Below, piece after piece: positions 9,284 through 19,725 of a stretch of 64,000 nucleotides of DNA. Both the position numbers and the translations under genes were made by a program. How positions within the stretch are numbered: the first letter of the stretch is position 1; the number at the start of each line of letters is the position of its first letter. Under the pieces are notes generated by a model. The model searched no databases. It was not told the DNA's origin and worked only from the letters and a program-made list of their open reading frames with translations. Source of the stretch: Pieris napi (taxonomy: Eukaryota; Arthropoda; Insecta; Lepidoptera; Pieridae); contig NC_062238.1 in assembly GCF_905475465.1 (NCBI RefSeq), positions 12,803,368 through 12,867,367 of the forward strand, written 5' to 3'.

Positions 9284-12200
9284 TTATTTAGTTAAAATGC
9301 ATATTTTTGATACAGGTCTTTTGAGCGTTCCGCTTCTACATTTGATCGATACTACCCGGGTCACATTGTCGGGACCGATATGCTTTTTAACTATTCTACC
9401 CATAATCCAGTTACCAGGAGGAACATTATCCTCCTGTATAACAACTACATCATCAATTTCCGGTTCTAAGTTATTTTTAACATTCCATTTGTACCTATTG
9501 TTTAGAATTACAAGATATTCTTTAGACCATCGGTTCCAGAAGTCAGTGACCATTTTTTGTGTTAACCGCCAACGATCGCGATAACTGATGTCTACATAAG
9601 CATGACTTTGGTCAGCTACATTAAGCACAGGTTCGCCGATCAAAAAATGTCCAGGCGTCAGTGGGAGAGGATCATTAGGGTTGTCACTTAAGACAGTCAG
9701 AGGTCGTGAGTTAAGGCAGGCTTCTATTTGAGTCAGCATAGTTGTGAGCTCCTCGTAAGTTAGAGTGGTATCGCCAATAACCTTTTTAAGGTGTGTTTTT
9801 GTGCTACGTACGCCAGCCTCCCACAAACCTCCAAAATTAGGAGCGTGTGGGGGTATGAAATGCCATGTAGTACGCTCTAATGTTAACATTTCTGCTATTT
9901 CACTAGGCACTGAAGATTTGGCACTGTTAAACATTGTCGTTAATTGTTTTTCTGCTCCTACAAAGTTTGTGCCATTGTCACTATAGATATCTTGACAGTG
10001 GCCTCGTCTTGCTGTAAACCTTCTAAAAGCGGCGATGAATGCCTTCGAAGTCATGTCTGTGACAGCCTCCAAGTGTATAGCGCGTGTGGCCATGCAAATA
10101 AACAAGCAAATATATCCTTTAAAGGACTTTGCTCCTCTACCTGGGGAGAATCTGATGTTAATAGGTCCAGCATAGTCCACACCGACCGACTTAAATGGTC
10201 TATTGGGAGTTACACGCACCTCTGGTAATTGACCCATTAACTGTGATGATTTACGTTTCGAATATCTAATGCAAGTCACACACTCACGGTAACATTTCTT
10301 TGTTTGATCTTTAGCTCGTAGTATCCAGTATTTTGTTCTCAAATAATTTATCATCAGTTGTGGTCCTCCATGCATTGTTTTCTGATGAGCATCCATAATT
10401 ATAAGTCTGCTAAGATAGTTTTTAGCAGGTAAAATTATAGGATGCTGTGTGTCGTACTCCACGTGTGACTGTTGTATTCTTCCGCTGACTCTTAGAATCC
10501 CATTTTCATCGATAATGGGCGTAAGACTTCGCAGTTTACTCTTTTTAGAAACATATCCCAGAGTCTTTAATTGTTTCATTTCATCCTTAAATTCAAACCC
10601 TTGAACTTGTTTAATGCAAATATCTAAGGATTCATTAATTTCTTTTGTTGAAATATAACTTGTATAACACCGACGCTTATCTTTAGTTGATTTTAAATTA
10701 AGCCATCTTCTACAGTATGAAATAACTCTCAATAACTTATTTAAATTAGAAAACTTAGACCATATAAATTCTTCTTCGGCTGTACATAAAGCAGTTAAAG
10801 ATTTTATCTTCTCTTCTTCTTGTGTATCTTCGATGTCGACCATACTCAAATTTACATCTAATAAAGATAGCCAGGCGGGTCCATTCCACCATAGCAAGTG
10901 ATTTGATAGATCTAAAGCTTGTAGACCTCTTGACGCACAGTCGGCCGGGTTCATCTCAGAAGTAACGTGTCCCCATTGTTCGTAATTTAAAATATTTAGT
11001 ATATCAGATACACGGTTACTTACGAACGTGTTCCAGCGACTAGGTCCTCCCCTTAGCCATGCCAGGACTATGGTTGAATCAGTCCATGCATGTAAGTATT
11101 CGTTAGATATGTTTAACACTTGTGATATTTCAGAAATTAGCTTGGCCGCCAACACAGCACCACATAATTCCAGTCGAGGTATTGAAATCTGTTTCGTAAT
11201 TGGTGCAACCTTAGTTTTGGCTGATATTAAATTCACATAAACCTCATTGCCTTCAATGACTCGCATGTATACTGCTGCACCATATGCTGTCTGTGAAGCA
11301 TCTGCAAAGACATGTAACTCTGCTTTAGATGTGGAAGAATAACGTAGCCACCTCGGTATATTAATGCATTTAATATGTATCAAATTTTCTCTAAATTGTA
11401 ACCATTCCTTCAGTAAATCTCCTGTTATAGTGCTGTCCCAATCTAATCCAGTTAGCCATAACTTCTGGATTATTAACTTTGCTATAACAACAACAGGGGC
11501 TATCCATCCCAAAGGGTCATACAGTTTTGCTACTTCTGAGAGAATCTGCCGTTTAGTTATAGGTTCTTTTACTATAGGCACATTTAGAGTATATTCGAAT
11601 TTGTCTATGTCTCTATTCCAACTCACTCCTAATACCTTAACTAGGTTATTTACCTTCAGAGGCAGTTCATGATCATCTCGTTTATTTTCACCAATATATT
11701 TTAGCACATTTTTACTATTACTGCTCCACTTTTGGAGCTCAAAACCTCCTAAATTCATTAATTTACTCATGTCATTATATATATTAATAGCATCAGCAAC
11801 TGTCTCACATGACGTCATTAAATCATCGACGTAATAATCACGTTTAGTTATATGAGCAGCAACAGGGAACTTCGATTGTTCATCATCAGCTAATCTCTGG
11901 AGTGACTTCACAGCGAGATAAGGCGCACATGCTGTCCCAAATGTTAATCTTAAAAGCTTGTAATGTTTTATTGGCTCACTCGGATTAAATCTCCATAGAA
12001 CTCTTTGGTAATTTGTATCATCTTCTGACACCCTCACCATTCTATACATTTTAATTATATCTGCAGTAAGGCAAATCTTATAAAGCCTCCATCTCACCAA
12101 TATGTGGCGCAAATCTTGCTGCAACTTAGGACCAATATGTAAATCATCATTTAAAGAAACATTATTAACTCCTTTGCACGAAGCGTCAAAGACTATACGA

Positions 12201-14494
12201 AGTTTTGTCGTCTCCTTATCTTCGCGAAGTACCGCGTGGTGCGGGAGATAGACTGCAGTGGGACTATCAATTTCTGCATGTATAATTTCAACCATATGAT
12301 TTAAATTTATATATTCGTTTATGACCTTGTGGTATTCTTCTTTAAGTTTCTGGTTTTTTAATAATTTTCTTTCTAATATTTCAAACCTCTTGGCAGCAAT
12401 TTCTTTAAGATTTCCTTGCCTACATTGTGGATTTCCAGTCTTGAATGGTAGTTTAACCACAAATCTTCCTTCTTCATCTCTTATAGTTGTACTGTCATAA
12501 AAATGTTCACAAAATTCCTCTTCTTTTGATAGTCTCTTCTCTATAGTATTTGGTTCATTCTCGATTTCCCAAAATTTCTTGAGCATCTCGTCATCTTTAA
12601 GTTGAACATGCAAACTTGCAACATTTGTGTCCGAAGAACCTGTTTCTTGAGGCAGCTTTCCTGATAGCACCCAACCTAGGCATGTTCTCTGTGCTAGTAA
12701 GTTGCCCCTAGGATGTTTGATTATACCATCTAAAATAATGTTACTGTATACGTCTGCTCCCAAAAGAATGTCAATTTTTCCAGGTGTTTTGAAGGCTGAG
12801 TCAGCCAACTCTAAAGTTTCTAGGTCTGACCATTCAGGAGCACTAAGTTTAGTAGTAGGCAGAAGTGTTGTTACTGAACGCAATACATATGCATTCACTC
12901 GTATTATTGTCTTAGGATCGTGGCGAGATTTCACCTTAAGTGAAACCATGTATTTGATTCTCATTTTCCCCTCTCCCACACCTGACACCCAACCACTTAC
13001 TGATCGGCGCGAAAGATTAAGTAATTGTACTGTAGCTTCAGTTATAAACGATGCTTGCGACCCTTGGTCTAACAATGCTCTAATAATATGTTTGCAACCA
13101 TTCCTACTCTCTACTAATACCTCAGCAGTAGCTAATAGGACACTATTTTGACAATTTTCCTTGGAAAAGTTAGTTACAAAGTGTACATCGTTTGTTATAG
13201 AATTAAGCTTACCTTTAGTTTGTTCAGTCATGGTACCTGTCAACGTGGATTCCCCTTCACTCGTAGTCACCGTGTTTCGATCTCTCTCGTAGTGTAGCAA
13301 TGAATGATGACGACGCCCACATTTTCTGCAACACGTTGGCTGGCGACATCTGATTACTGAATGTGATGGGGCAAGACAATTAAAACATAATTTATTCTGC
13401 TGGACGAACTCTTGCTTTTCTTTTGTAGACATGTCTACGAACTCTTTACAATAATATATGTAGTGTTCACCACTGCATAACACACATTTGACTTCCTGCT
13501 TTTTCACATCATTGTGTATACCTGAATGAAAGGACTTAGGTTTAGCAATAGGTGTAGCAACAGGCTTAGGGTATGGTGATTTCACTCTGTGACTGTCTAT
13601 CATTTCTAACGATCGAAATCTAGCTTCTAGAAAATCCCGCAGTTCTGCCCAAGTAGGTAATTCGGTATTACTCAAACTAAGTTGTTGTTCCCATCTCTTT
13701 ATCGATTCATTGTCCATCTTTGATATTACTAAATAATTAATAATCATATCCCAAGTGTCGGTTTTAACACCGAGATTTTGCAACGTTTTTAAACATACCG
13801 ACGTAGTGTCTACCAATTGTTTGATTGAACTCGATGTCTCCGTACATATACCCTTCTGTGAAAATAATGTTCTTAAAATTGCATAGCAATTCAACCGCTT
13901 ATTATTATATCGTTTCACTAACTGGTTCCATGCCTCATCGTAGTTTGCGTCCGTAGTCGAAAAGTTGCGTATTAATAGTTCTGGGTCACCCGATAAATTA
14001 CTTTTTAGATAATGTAGTTTTTGCACCGGCGTTAAAGACTTGTTGTTATGAATCAAGGAGCAAAATAAGTCATAAAAAGTTGTCCATTCTTCATATTTAC
14101 CTCCAAACTTCGGTATTTGTATTGACGGTAATTTAATATCATTTAATGACCTCTGTTCGTCGCCACCCGCTATTGAGGTATGTGATAAAGGAGACTGTTT
14201 GGTTAAGTTTTGAAAGTCCTCCTTCATAGTGGACTTGTACTGAATATATAGCTCATCAAAAATATCACTAAAGTTTCCTTTAAAATAGGTACTTTCCTTT
14301 TCTTCCTCTTTAGATATTTTTAAAATTAAACTTTTGTGTCCTTCCTTAAAGTCCCGCCATAATTGTTCTAACACTTCTAATCGAGTTTCTATATATGATA
14401 TTTTTATTCTGTCTTTCGGTGATTTCCTATAATTCTTTTCTGCACTTCTTAATGTCTCCAACAACTTAAATTGATACTCAAAAAGACCCTCCAT
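9284..14494 (-). CDS. BEL/Pao Gag-Pol polyprotein, intact
   Basis: 1736 codons without stop or frameshift. Domains in order: Gag with DUF1759-type region (about 120-290, including KLPSIQIPKFGGKYEEW); zinc knuckles (C337-x2-C340...C349; C370-x2-C373-x4-H-x4-C383, then CCRKC); aspartic protease with LLDQGS (D476; the family often has Q where retroviruses have T/S); reverse transcriptase with D812 and YVDD (888-891); RNase H with FADAS D1065, E1109, D1139; integrase zinc finger H1370, H1375, C1405, C1408; integrase core D1440, D1506, E1559 (GGLWE); and a C-terminal DUF5641-type segment to 1736. Gag and Pol are in one frame, usual for this superfamily. The start was chosen as the first ATG after the leader. 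All catalytic residues I can identify are present. Confidence 0.97.
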   Translation of the reverse strand: MEGLFEYQFKLLETLRSAEKNYRKSPKDRIKISYIETRLEVLEQLWRDFKEGHKSLILKISKEEEKESTYFKGNFSDIFDELYIQYKSTMKEDFQNLTKQSPLSHTSIAGGDEQRSLNDIKLPSIQIPKFGGKYEEWTTFYDLFCSLIHNNKSLTPVQKLHYLKSNLSGDPELLIRNFSTTDANYDEAWNQLVKRYNNKRLNCYAILRTLFSQKGICTETSSSIKQLVDTTSVCLKTLQNLGVKTDTWDMIINYLVISKMDNESIKRWEQQLSLSNTELPTWAELRDFLEARFRSLEMIDSHRVKSPYPKPVATPIAKPKSFHSGIHNDVKKQEVKCVLCSGEHYIYYCKEFVDMSTKEKQEFVQQNKLCFNCLAPSHSVIRCRQPTCCRKCGRRHHSLLHYERDRNTVTTSEGESTLTGTMTEQTKGKLNSITNDVHFVTNFSKENCQNSVLLATAEVLVESRNGCKHIIRALLDQGSQASFITEATVQLLNLSRRSVSGWVSGVGEGKMRIKYMVSLKVKSRHDPKTIIRVNAYVLRSVTTLLPTTKLSAPEWSDLETLELADSAFKTPGKIDILLGADVYSNIILDGIIKHPRGNLLAQRTCLGWVLSGKLPQETGSSDTNVASLHVQLKDDEMLKKFWEIENEPNTIEKRLSKEEEFCEHFYDSTTIRDEEGRFVVKLPFKTGNPQCRQGNLKEIAAKRFEILERKLLKNQKLKEEYHKVINEYINLNHMVEIIHAEIDSPTAVYLPHHAVLREDKETTKLRIVFDASCKGVNNVSLNDDLHIGPKLQQDLRHILVRWRLYKICLTADIIKMYRMVRVSEDDTNYQRVLWRFNPSEPIKHYKLLRLTFGTACAPYLAVKSLQRLADDEQSKFPVAAHITKRDYYVDDLMTSCETVADAINIYNDMSKLMNLGGFELQKWSSNSKNVLKYIGENKRDDHELPLKVNNLVKVLGVSWNRDIDKFEYTLNVPIVKEPITKRQILSEVAKLYDPLGWIAPVVVIAKLIIQKLWLTGLDWDSTITGDLLKEWLQFRENLIHIKCINIPRWLRYSSTSKAELHVFADASQTAYGAAVYMRVIEGNEVYVNLISAKTKVAPITKQISIPRLELCGAVLAAKLISEISQVLNISNEYLHAWTDSTIVLAWLRGGPSRWNTFVSNRVSDILNILNYEQWGHVTSEMNPADCASRGLQALDLSNHLLWWNGPAWLSLLDVNLSMVDIEDTQEEEKIKSLTALCTAEEEFIWSKFSNLNKLLRVISYCRRWLNLKSTKDKRRCYTSYISTKEINESLDICIKQVQGFEFKDEMKQLKTLGYVSKKSKLRSLTPIIDENGILRVSGRIQQSHVEYDTQHPIILPAKNYLSRLIIMDAHQKTMHGGPQLMINYLRTKYWILRAKDQTKKCYRECVTCIRYSKRKSSQLMGQLPEVRVTPNRPFKSVGVDYAGPINIRFSPGRGAKSFKGYICLFICMATRAIHLEAVTDMTSKAFIAAFRRFTARRGHCQDIYSDNGTNFVGAEKQLTTMFNSAKSSVPSEIAEMLTLERTTWHFIPPHAPNFGGLWEAGVRSTKTHLKKVIGDTTLTYEELTTMLTQIEACLNSRPLTVLSDNPNDPLPLTPGHFLIGEPVLNVADQSHAYVDISYRDRWRLTQKMVTDFWNRWSKEYLVILNNRYKWNVKNNLEPEIDDVVVIQEDNVPPGNWIMGRIVKKHIGPDNVTRVVSIKCRSGTLKRPVSKICILTK

Positions 14495-14772
14495 CGTACA
14501 CTATGACTTTGAGCGTAGTTCGTAATAATCCGATTACTCAGACCCACTGAAAAAACTGAACACAGCCCAACGTAATAGTACTTCACAGTATGGTGTATAT
14601 ACAACGTAATTTATTTCGTTTTTATAGGTTAATTTCACTTTTATAATGTTATTATAACACTGTAATGAAACACTGATCACACAAAAATCCTTCCAACTAT
14701 TCCTTATCGCTTAGGAATGTGAGCATCTATTGTTCTCACTGTTCGCCAACTATTGAACAATAGCGATGTTAT

Positions 14773-14791
14773 CCGGTTCGATTTTGGACCA
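14773..14791 (-). other. Candidate BEL/Pao primer binding site
   Basis: Two bases after the 5' LTR the minus strand reads TGGTCCAAAATCGAACCGG. The leading TGG would pair with a tRNA CCA end. The ATCGAACC part resembles the complement of a T-loop, but its distance from TGG is too short for an ordinary tRNA 3' end, so I do not name the primer tRNA. Confidence 0.5.
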
Positions 14792-14793
14792 TA

Positions 14794-14937
14794 TGTTAAG
14801 GAGTTATAGTTGAGAATTGATCACTAATTGATTGAGGGTCTTGAAATTAAATAAATGCAATAATAACACGTGCGAATCGTATGACACTTTTATTTTAACT
14901 AAGTAAGAGTAGTGGACTGTATATACATATTTGGACA
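14794..14937 (-). repeat. BEL/Pao 5' LTR (144 bp)
   Basis: Begins TG and ends CA on either strand. It is identical to the other LTR except for one extra A in a short A run (CTTGAAATT versus CTTGAATT). On the element's strand it carries a TATATA box about 13 bp in (14920-14925) and an AATAAA signal (14889-14894). It is short for the superfamily. Confidence 0.96.
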
Positions 14938-14942
14938 CACTG
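14938..14942. repeat. Target-site duplication of BEL/Pao (right copy)
   Basis: CACTG directly after the LTR terminal CA, matching 8643-8647. Confidence 0.93.
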
Positions 14943-15178
14943 TGTGTTTAAATATTCTTAGATGAAGCTGGTGTTGCTTGATGGATATAGTATCCAAATT
15001 GTAATGGCATTTATTAGGCAGACACCATAAACAAAACAATAATTTTGTAAGTTCTAAAAGCCTGATTTAGTTGAGCAAACAAATCCCGTAGACGTTCGTT
15101 TCAGTTTGATATTATTACATTTAAGCTTATCCAAATCCTACAAATATCAGTAACTTTATTTAAATTAAATTTACTTAC

Positions 15179-15351
15179 GACAGTAGCTGCGTGGTGTCCT
15201 TTTCAATTTTGTACAGTTTCCGGGCGGAGTAGTCGCTGAACTTTTGAATGGCTCGCGTGATGTCGTACTTCCGGTCTAGGTCTGCTTGGTCTGCGCTTTG
15301 CCACGACTCGATATACACCACTGACACTCGAGTGTTCAATGTACGGAAGTA
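15179..15351 (-). CDS. mmd: ADAM exon: reprolysin domain, second part
   Basis: 173 nt, acceptor GTTCCCAG and donor GTAAGTAA, starting in phase 0 and ending with TC of a serine codon. It encodes YFRTLNTRVSVVYIESW, the ADAM 'Y..LN.RV.LV..E.W' signature, then an amphipathic stretch up to KDTTQLLS, where active family members read D.AQLLTG. The following intron (11.9 kb) contains the BEL/Pao element. Confidence 0.95.
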
Positions 15352-17068
15352 CTGGGAACAAAAACAGTTTCATACAGTTGTCAGTGAGTCACAGAGTCGT
15401 TAATTAATAATTATCTTAAATACAGTTGACTCTCGATAATTAGCTACCGTTAATTTGAATATCTCGATGATTAAAAAAGATTTGAATAAAATCTATGTTG
15501 ATTGGTCCCCTCCCCTTGGTTTTTCAAAAGTCTTGGGACCATAGACTGAAAAAAGCTCTCTCAAATCGATTACGAACTTCTTTTCGAAATAAAAAAAATG
15601 TGAGTTATTGTTGTTTATTGTTAATACATGATAATAATATATAAAATAATAAATCACGGATTTTGATCAATCTCTTATTTACTTGAGTCCCTCCTCCCCT
15701 TCGTAGTTATGTTACATATAACTACGAGGCTAGCTACATATATACATACACTTGTTATTTTGAACTAATAGTAATTCGAAACTTATACCTGGTCCCTTGA
15801 GATTAAAATTATCGAGAGTCGACATAACTAAGTACTAACTTACGGTTCCTTTAACCTTTGATTTGAGGACCCTCCACGTAATTTAATACGTTAAGGAATA
15901 ATTGCTGTTCTGTTCTGTATTAAAGTTAATACATGATTTTCTGTTACATGTTCTTCATAAATGCGTAACCATCATTCACATAATAGAAAGAGTGAATTAT
16001 GAAAGTCAGTGAAACTTTGAAAAAGATGAACGCAGCGGAGTGCTCTATGCGTGGGCCATTCAACGTAAAAGTTTCAACGATAACGTTACCACTTCACATT
16101 TTAAGTAGATAATGTACCGACTTTCTTCACTCGGTACTGTACGGTCAGCATATAAACACTTTAATATCTCATCGAAAATATACTCATATTATGATTTGCC
16201 CGAACGCTAGTGTCAATTGGAGACAGTATTGTATATAACAATCAGTTAAAGACGACATAGTACCGTATATTTCAGTATTGAGAAGTGTTGAAGTATCAAA
16301 AGTTGTTAAAAAGATTTCTATCTAAAAAAATAAATATATAGATTATACTCATTTTATTCACTAGACAATACGGTGAATATGATACCGCCGCCCTACACTT
16401 ACATTGCCAGAAGGATCGCAAGTGCGTTGCCGGCCTTTCAAGAATTGGTACGCTCTTTTCTTGAAGGACCCTAAGCCGAATTGGTTCGAAAATACTTCAG
16501 TGGGCAGCTGGTTACACATAGTGGTGGTGCGCGGCAAAAACTGCCTTAGAAACCGCTCGGTAGTGGAACGACGGACGTCCAGGTGATACGGATGGTATTT
16601 TTTATTTTGCCTTGACGTCCGATAATGAAACTCAGCTTTCCTTATTAGACCGAACAACTCCTCTGAACATTCTACATGGTAAATGCGTATTAAAATAAAA
16701 TACAGAAACAAAAAAACATCATTCTGCCGACCGTCCATACTGTATGTGAAGTTTAATACATCCGTATTCATACATTGCGGTATACGGTATAAGAGGGATT
16801 TTTCGCTTTTCATAGCACTCTGAATGAAACCGAATTCGCCCTCCAATGGCGATTCAAACACGGCCAATTACACCATTACGTGTAATTCAGATCGTGTTAA
16901 TCGTTCGTGACCCTTATTTTGATTTGCCTTCAGAAAACTGATGAAAAGGCTTTTCTATCTTTTATATAATACTTGATTAATCTACCCTTGTTAAACTTGG
17001 TCATTAGATTTGTGAATTTTATTTTAGGCACGCTATCTCAGACATTACAAAACGTAGATAAAACCTAC
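15352..17068. other. ADAM intron, 1.7 kb
   Basis: Holds a minus-strand LINE RT C-terminus (16361-16870). The stretch 15352-16360 is otherwise AT-rich with no recognisable feature. One segment (15420-15810) contains 'ACTCTCGATAAT' and its near inverse 'ATTATCGAGAGT' at its two ends, suggesting a degraded inverted-repeat element. Confidence 0.65.
16361..16870 (-). pseudogene. LINE reverse-transcriptase C-terminus (168 codons open)
   Basis: Open minus-strand frame with IYHVECSEELFGLI, YHPYHLDVRRSTTERF, FLPRTTTMCNQLPTEVF, FGLGSFKKRAYQFLKGRQRT and GNVSVGRRYH. This is the conserved C-terminal part found after the RT domain in jockey/CR1-like non-LTR elements, usually 'FLPRT..LWN.LP..VFP'. W is replaced by C here. 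No RT catalytic region or 5' portion is attached, so it is a 5'-truncated copy. The start Met is not meaningful. Related copies lie at 39228, 47815, 52505, 59208 and 62058. Confidence 0.75.
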
Positions 17069-17264
17069 CAGATCCGCAATATTGGCAACTTGAATAGCGT
17101 CATGAACGACCTCGGTGCGCGTACTTCCGTTTCTTTTCTCAAACATGTACTTGTCAATGACAAGAGCCGTCTCAATGTACTTGGTGGTTTCCCGGACGTC
17201 TCGACGCTCACGGAGACGCCGGCCTGCCTCGATCCATTCTTGCCAGGAGAGAAGGTCTGAGTGC
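17069..17264 (-). CDS. mmd: ADAM exon: furin site and start of reprolysin domain
   Basis: 196 nt, acceptor TTTCCCAG and donor GTAGGT. One base completes the preceding split codon, then 65 codons follow. The charged linker GRRLRERRD contains an RERR proprotein-convertase site (codons 17201-17212) just before TTKYIETALVIDKYMF, the conserved first strand of the reprolysin domain. The helix EVVHDAIQVANIADL follows, where ADAMs have V..A..I.N.V. A second in-frame-incompatible CAG lies eight bases inside the exon, and phase supports the upstream acceptor. The exon ends in phase 0. Confidence 0.93.
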
Positions 17265-18285
17265 CTGGGAAACGAAGGAAAGTATTTGAATTAATGAAAG
17301 TAAATGAAATGTTACATTCTGCCTAGAAGCTACAGTGTGGAGTGCTGTCTGCTTTGTTTGTTCCTATGACTATTTGCATATTAGTTGGGTGTTTGAATGA
17401 AACATTAAATTCTTTATTTTGTATTAGTTACTTGTTTATATTGGTTAGTAAAAAAACAAAAGACTCCTATAGTGGGGTAAAGACAGCATACTAACGTTTT
17501 AAGATATGCCTGTTTGTATTGAACAAGAAAAAAGTTCTCGGCCGTATACCAGCATTACGTTATTAACTAAAATATAAAACAATATAAATTGGTCATAAGT
17601 GGAATTCTTGCACTGTTATTTATAACATTTATCGATAAATTATGAAACAATCTCGCGTTTCAAGGAGTAAAAATGCAAGGGGAAGTTCCAAAGATAAAAC
17701 CTCCCTCAAAATCGGCCTTTTTAAGCAAATTCATCCGATAAAAACCCACTTAAGATTAACAGTTCTTTTATCTCGAATCCCTGTGTGTTAGAGGGCCTCA
17801 TTAATAAAGCGGTCATCCATTCAGGGACTGAATATATCCGTATTTCCGATATGATTCTGAAAAACTTCACCAATTAAATCTTTTTGTGTCAAGTTCTTGG
17901 GATCTTTTGATACGGACAAGTACTGAATTGGGTTGCTTAATTTATAGTATTTTTTTTATTATTAAGAGCCTTACCTCTTGACTTTGAACAAGGCATTCAT
18001 TCTGAATGCCCCGTGAAATATAGGCGCAACTTATGCATTTGGGTATTTGTATATTAACTTACATTGGCTGTTTGAGCCTTTAAACGTATCAATTTTATTT
18101 TTGAGGCATGTAAGTAAACATGTGTGTGACACTTCGTAACTATTATGTCTACCATACGAATAAGTTGCACACAAAGAAGGAAAATTAGTTGCACGGGGGT
18201 ATACATGATCTCAATTGTCAATTGGTTGTCAAGCACAGGTTGGTTATATTTCTAAAATTTCTTCGCGTGTACGATTATGGTGTGT

Positions 18286-18339
18286 TTGTCAAGGTCGTAC
18301 TTAATTGTATTATTGTGCAATTAAGTATGACTTTGACAA
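18286..18339 (+). other. 22-bp hairpin, possible small-RNA precursor or MITE remnant
   Basis: Arms TTGTCAAGGTCGTACTTAAT-TG (18286-18307) and CAATTAAGTATGACTTTGAC-AA (18318-18339) enclose a 10-nt loop. Two positions are G opposite T, so a plus-strand RNA would pair along all 22 bp with two G-U wobbles, whereas the minus-strand RNA would have two A-C mismatches. Function unknown. Confidence 0.5.
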
Positions 18340-19432
18340 TGTACTTTAGGACAAATAATATTCACGAATAACTATGTAACACGATTTAATTCTATTTATA
18401 CGTACCAACCGTTGTCCCACAAACCAAATACCAATTAGCATAGAAACTAAAATAATTTTCGCTTTTCCTGAAATTATATTGAATAGAAAACCCCGTTTCA
18501 GCTAATTCTATTTATTTGAATATTTACGTAAAACAATTCGTAAAGCAAACAAAGGCTTTACAAAAATCTAAATATGAACGTGCGATGTAAATTTTTGTAC
18601 ACGAACAGAATTCATTAGTTTAACTGCGAGTTTAGTCGCTCGAAAAAATGAGTTCTAAAACTTCTCCCTGCATTATTCAACTTTCTGGACCGCGATGATT
18701 TATAATGGCATCCCTTGAATTCTTTGACACTTTTAGGAGCGCTGTAATTTACTTTGCGAAGTCTGATTTGAGTAAGGAAACTATAAATTATTAGCTTTTC
18801 ATTTAAATAACAAAATATTCTTTCAATGAATTAAAAAGTACTTATTCTGTAGTGGGCTATCCTATCTTAGACCTAATCTGTTGTTTTGCTGGTATTGTTT
18901 TTAATAATAAACAAATATGACTTGTATTTTTATTGTTTTTATTCTTTTTAATTTTTTGTGACATTTATGTTTACCATATATAACGTATAACGTATATATA
19001 TTATTATGTATGTGGAAAACTTCAATAAATAAATGATATGATAAATTAATTGATAGAATTGGTTCAAACTCTGAGATATTAATCTTATAAATAACATTAA
19101 ATAGAAAAATACCATCAATGAGATATGTAAGCGAACTCGAACTCGACTATAAACAATTTAAAAAAAAATATCTACATCAAATATAGAGATCCAATTATTT
19201 CAGGAAATAGAACTAAAATAGTTACAAGTCCTCGCGGGGCAGTGTGTCTCTGACGTCTGTCACAGGGTGAACATTGCGGCGACCTATTTCACTGCGTCAT
19301 ATGAAATTGTACTCGTGATGTTGGGTACTAATCTAAAGACGAACGTAGATAGAACATCTATGTTGTAATTATATCTATAACGATAACAATTATGTTGATA
19401 AATTGCAGAGCAAAGAAAACTACGGTACATGG

Positions 19433-19490
19433 CGTAGTCTTTCGTAGACTTTCGTAGAGGTTGCTACGGTTTGGTGTGTTTCGTAGCCAC
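19433..19490 (+). repeat. CGTAG-rich microrepeat patch
   Basis: CGTAGTCTTTCGTAGACTTT with a 10-bp period, then GCTACGG and TTCGTAGC. Similar motif use at 26649-26706. Confidence 0.55.
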
Positions 19491-19511
19491 TAATTTGTGA
19501 GATTTAAATAT

Positions 19512-19725
19512 ATTTATTATTTATTTACACTTTGTTGCTTATTGATATAAAAAATTAACAAAATTACAAGTAAAGGAAAGGCAACTGGCGGCCTTATCGC
19601 TTTCGAGCGATCTCTTCCAGGCAACCACTGTGAGAAAAAAAAAAGAAAAAAGAAAATGTATTAAATTACATGAGGTAGTACAATATATTATCGAAGAACG
19701 CAAGGTCTCAGACGCGCCATGCTTT
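19512..19725 (-). mobile_element. LINE 3' tail, D-type
   Basis: Shares GGCAACTGGCGGCCTTATCG, CTTTCGAGCGATCTCTTCCA and CAGGCAACCACTGTGAGAAA with 63425-63620. On the minus strand the frame reads AWKRSLESDKAAS, a recurrent short translated tail in lepidopteran LINEs. Clade not determined. Confidence 0.65.

Larger units (their letters stand above)
8648..14937 (-). mobile_element. BEL/Pao LTR retrotransposon, complete
   Basis: 6.3-kb element bounded by TG...CA LTRs (8648-8790 and 14794-14937) and flanked by a 5-bp duplication CACTG (8643-8647, 14938-14942). Order on the minus strand is 5' LTR, candidate primer binding site, about 280-nt leader, one Gag-Pol frame, about 490-nt 3' untranslated part, purine-rich tract, 3' LTR. 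The LTRs differ by a single inserted A. BEL/Pao elements replicate through an RNA intermediate reverse transcribed in cytoplasmic particles and integrate by a DDE integrase. No envelope-like frame is visible. Orientation matches the host ADAM transcript. Confidence 0.97.
3243..15178. other. ADAM intron, 11.9 kb, hosting BEL/Pao element
   Basis: Contents from left: SINE 3809-4097, palindromic-end element 4722-5069, LINE tail 5622-5890, SINE fragments near 6380 and at 8178-8425, and the BEL/Pao element 8648-14937. A repetitive-looking stretch at 4210-4275 (GCGAAACGTCGG) and about 100 bp at 5393-5520 with one TGACGTCA are unexplained. I see nothing at 3243-3790, 5900-6370 or 6460-8170. Confidence 0.8.

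Noticed and set aside
9297..13151. Plus-strand open frames of 70-149 codons within 9297-13151
   Set aside because: They are antisense shadows of the BEL/Pao Gag-Pol frame, with no domain signature of their own.
16404..16586. Plus-strand frame opposite the LINE RT C-terminus
   Set aside because: Antisense of a recognised LINE segment.
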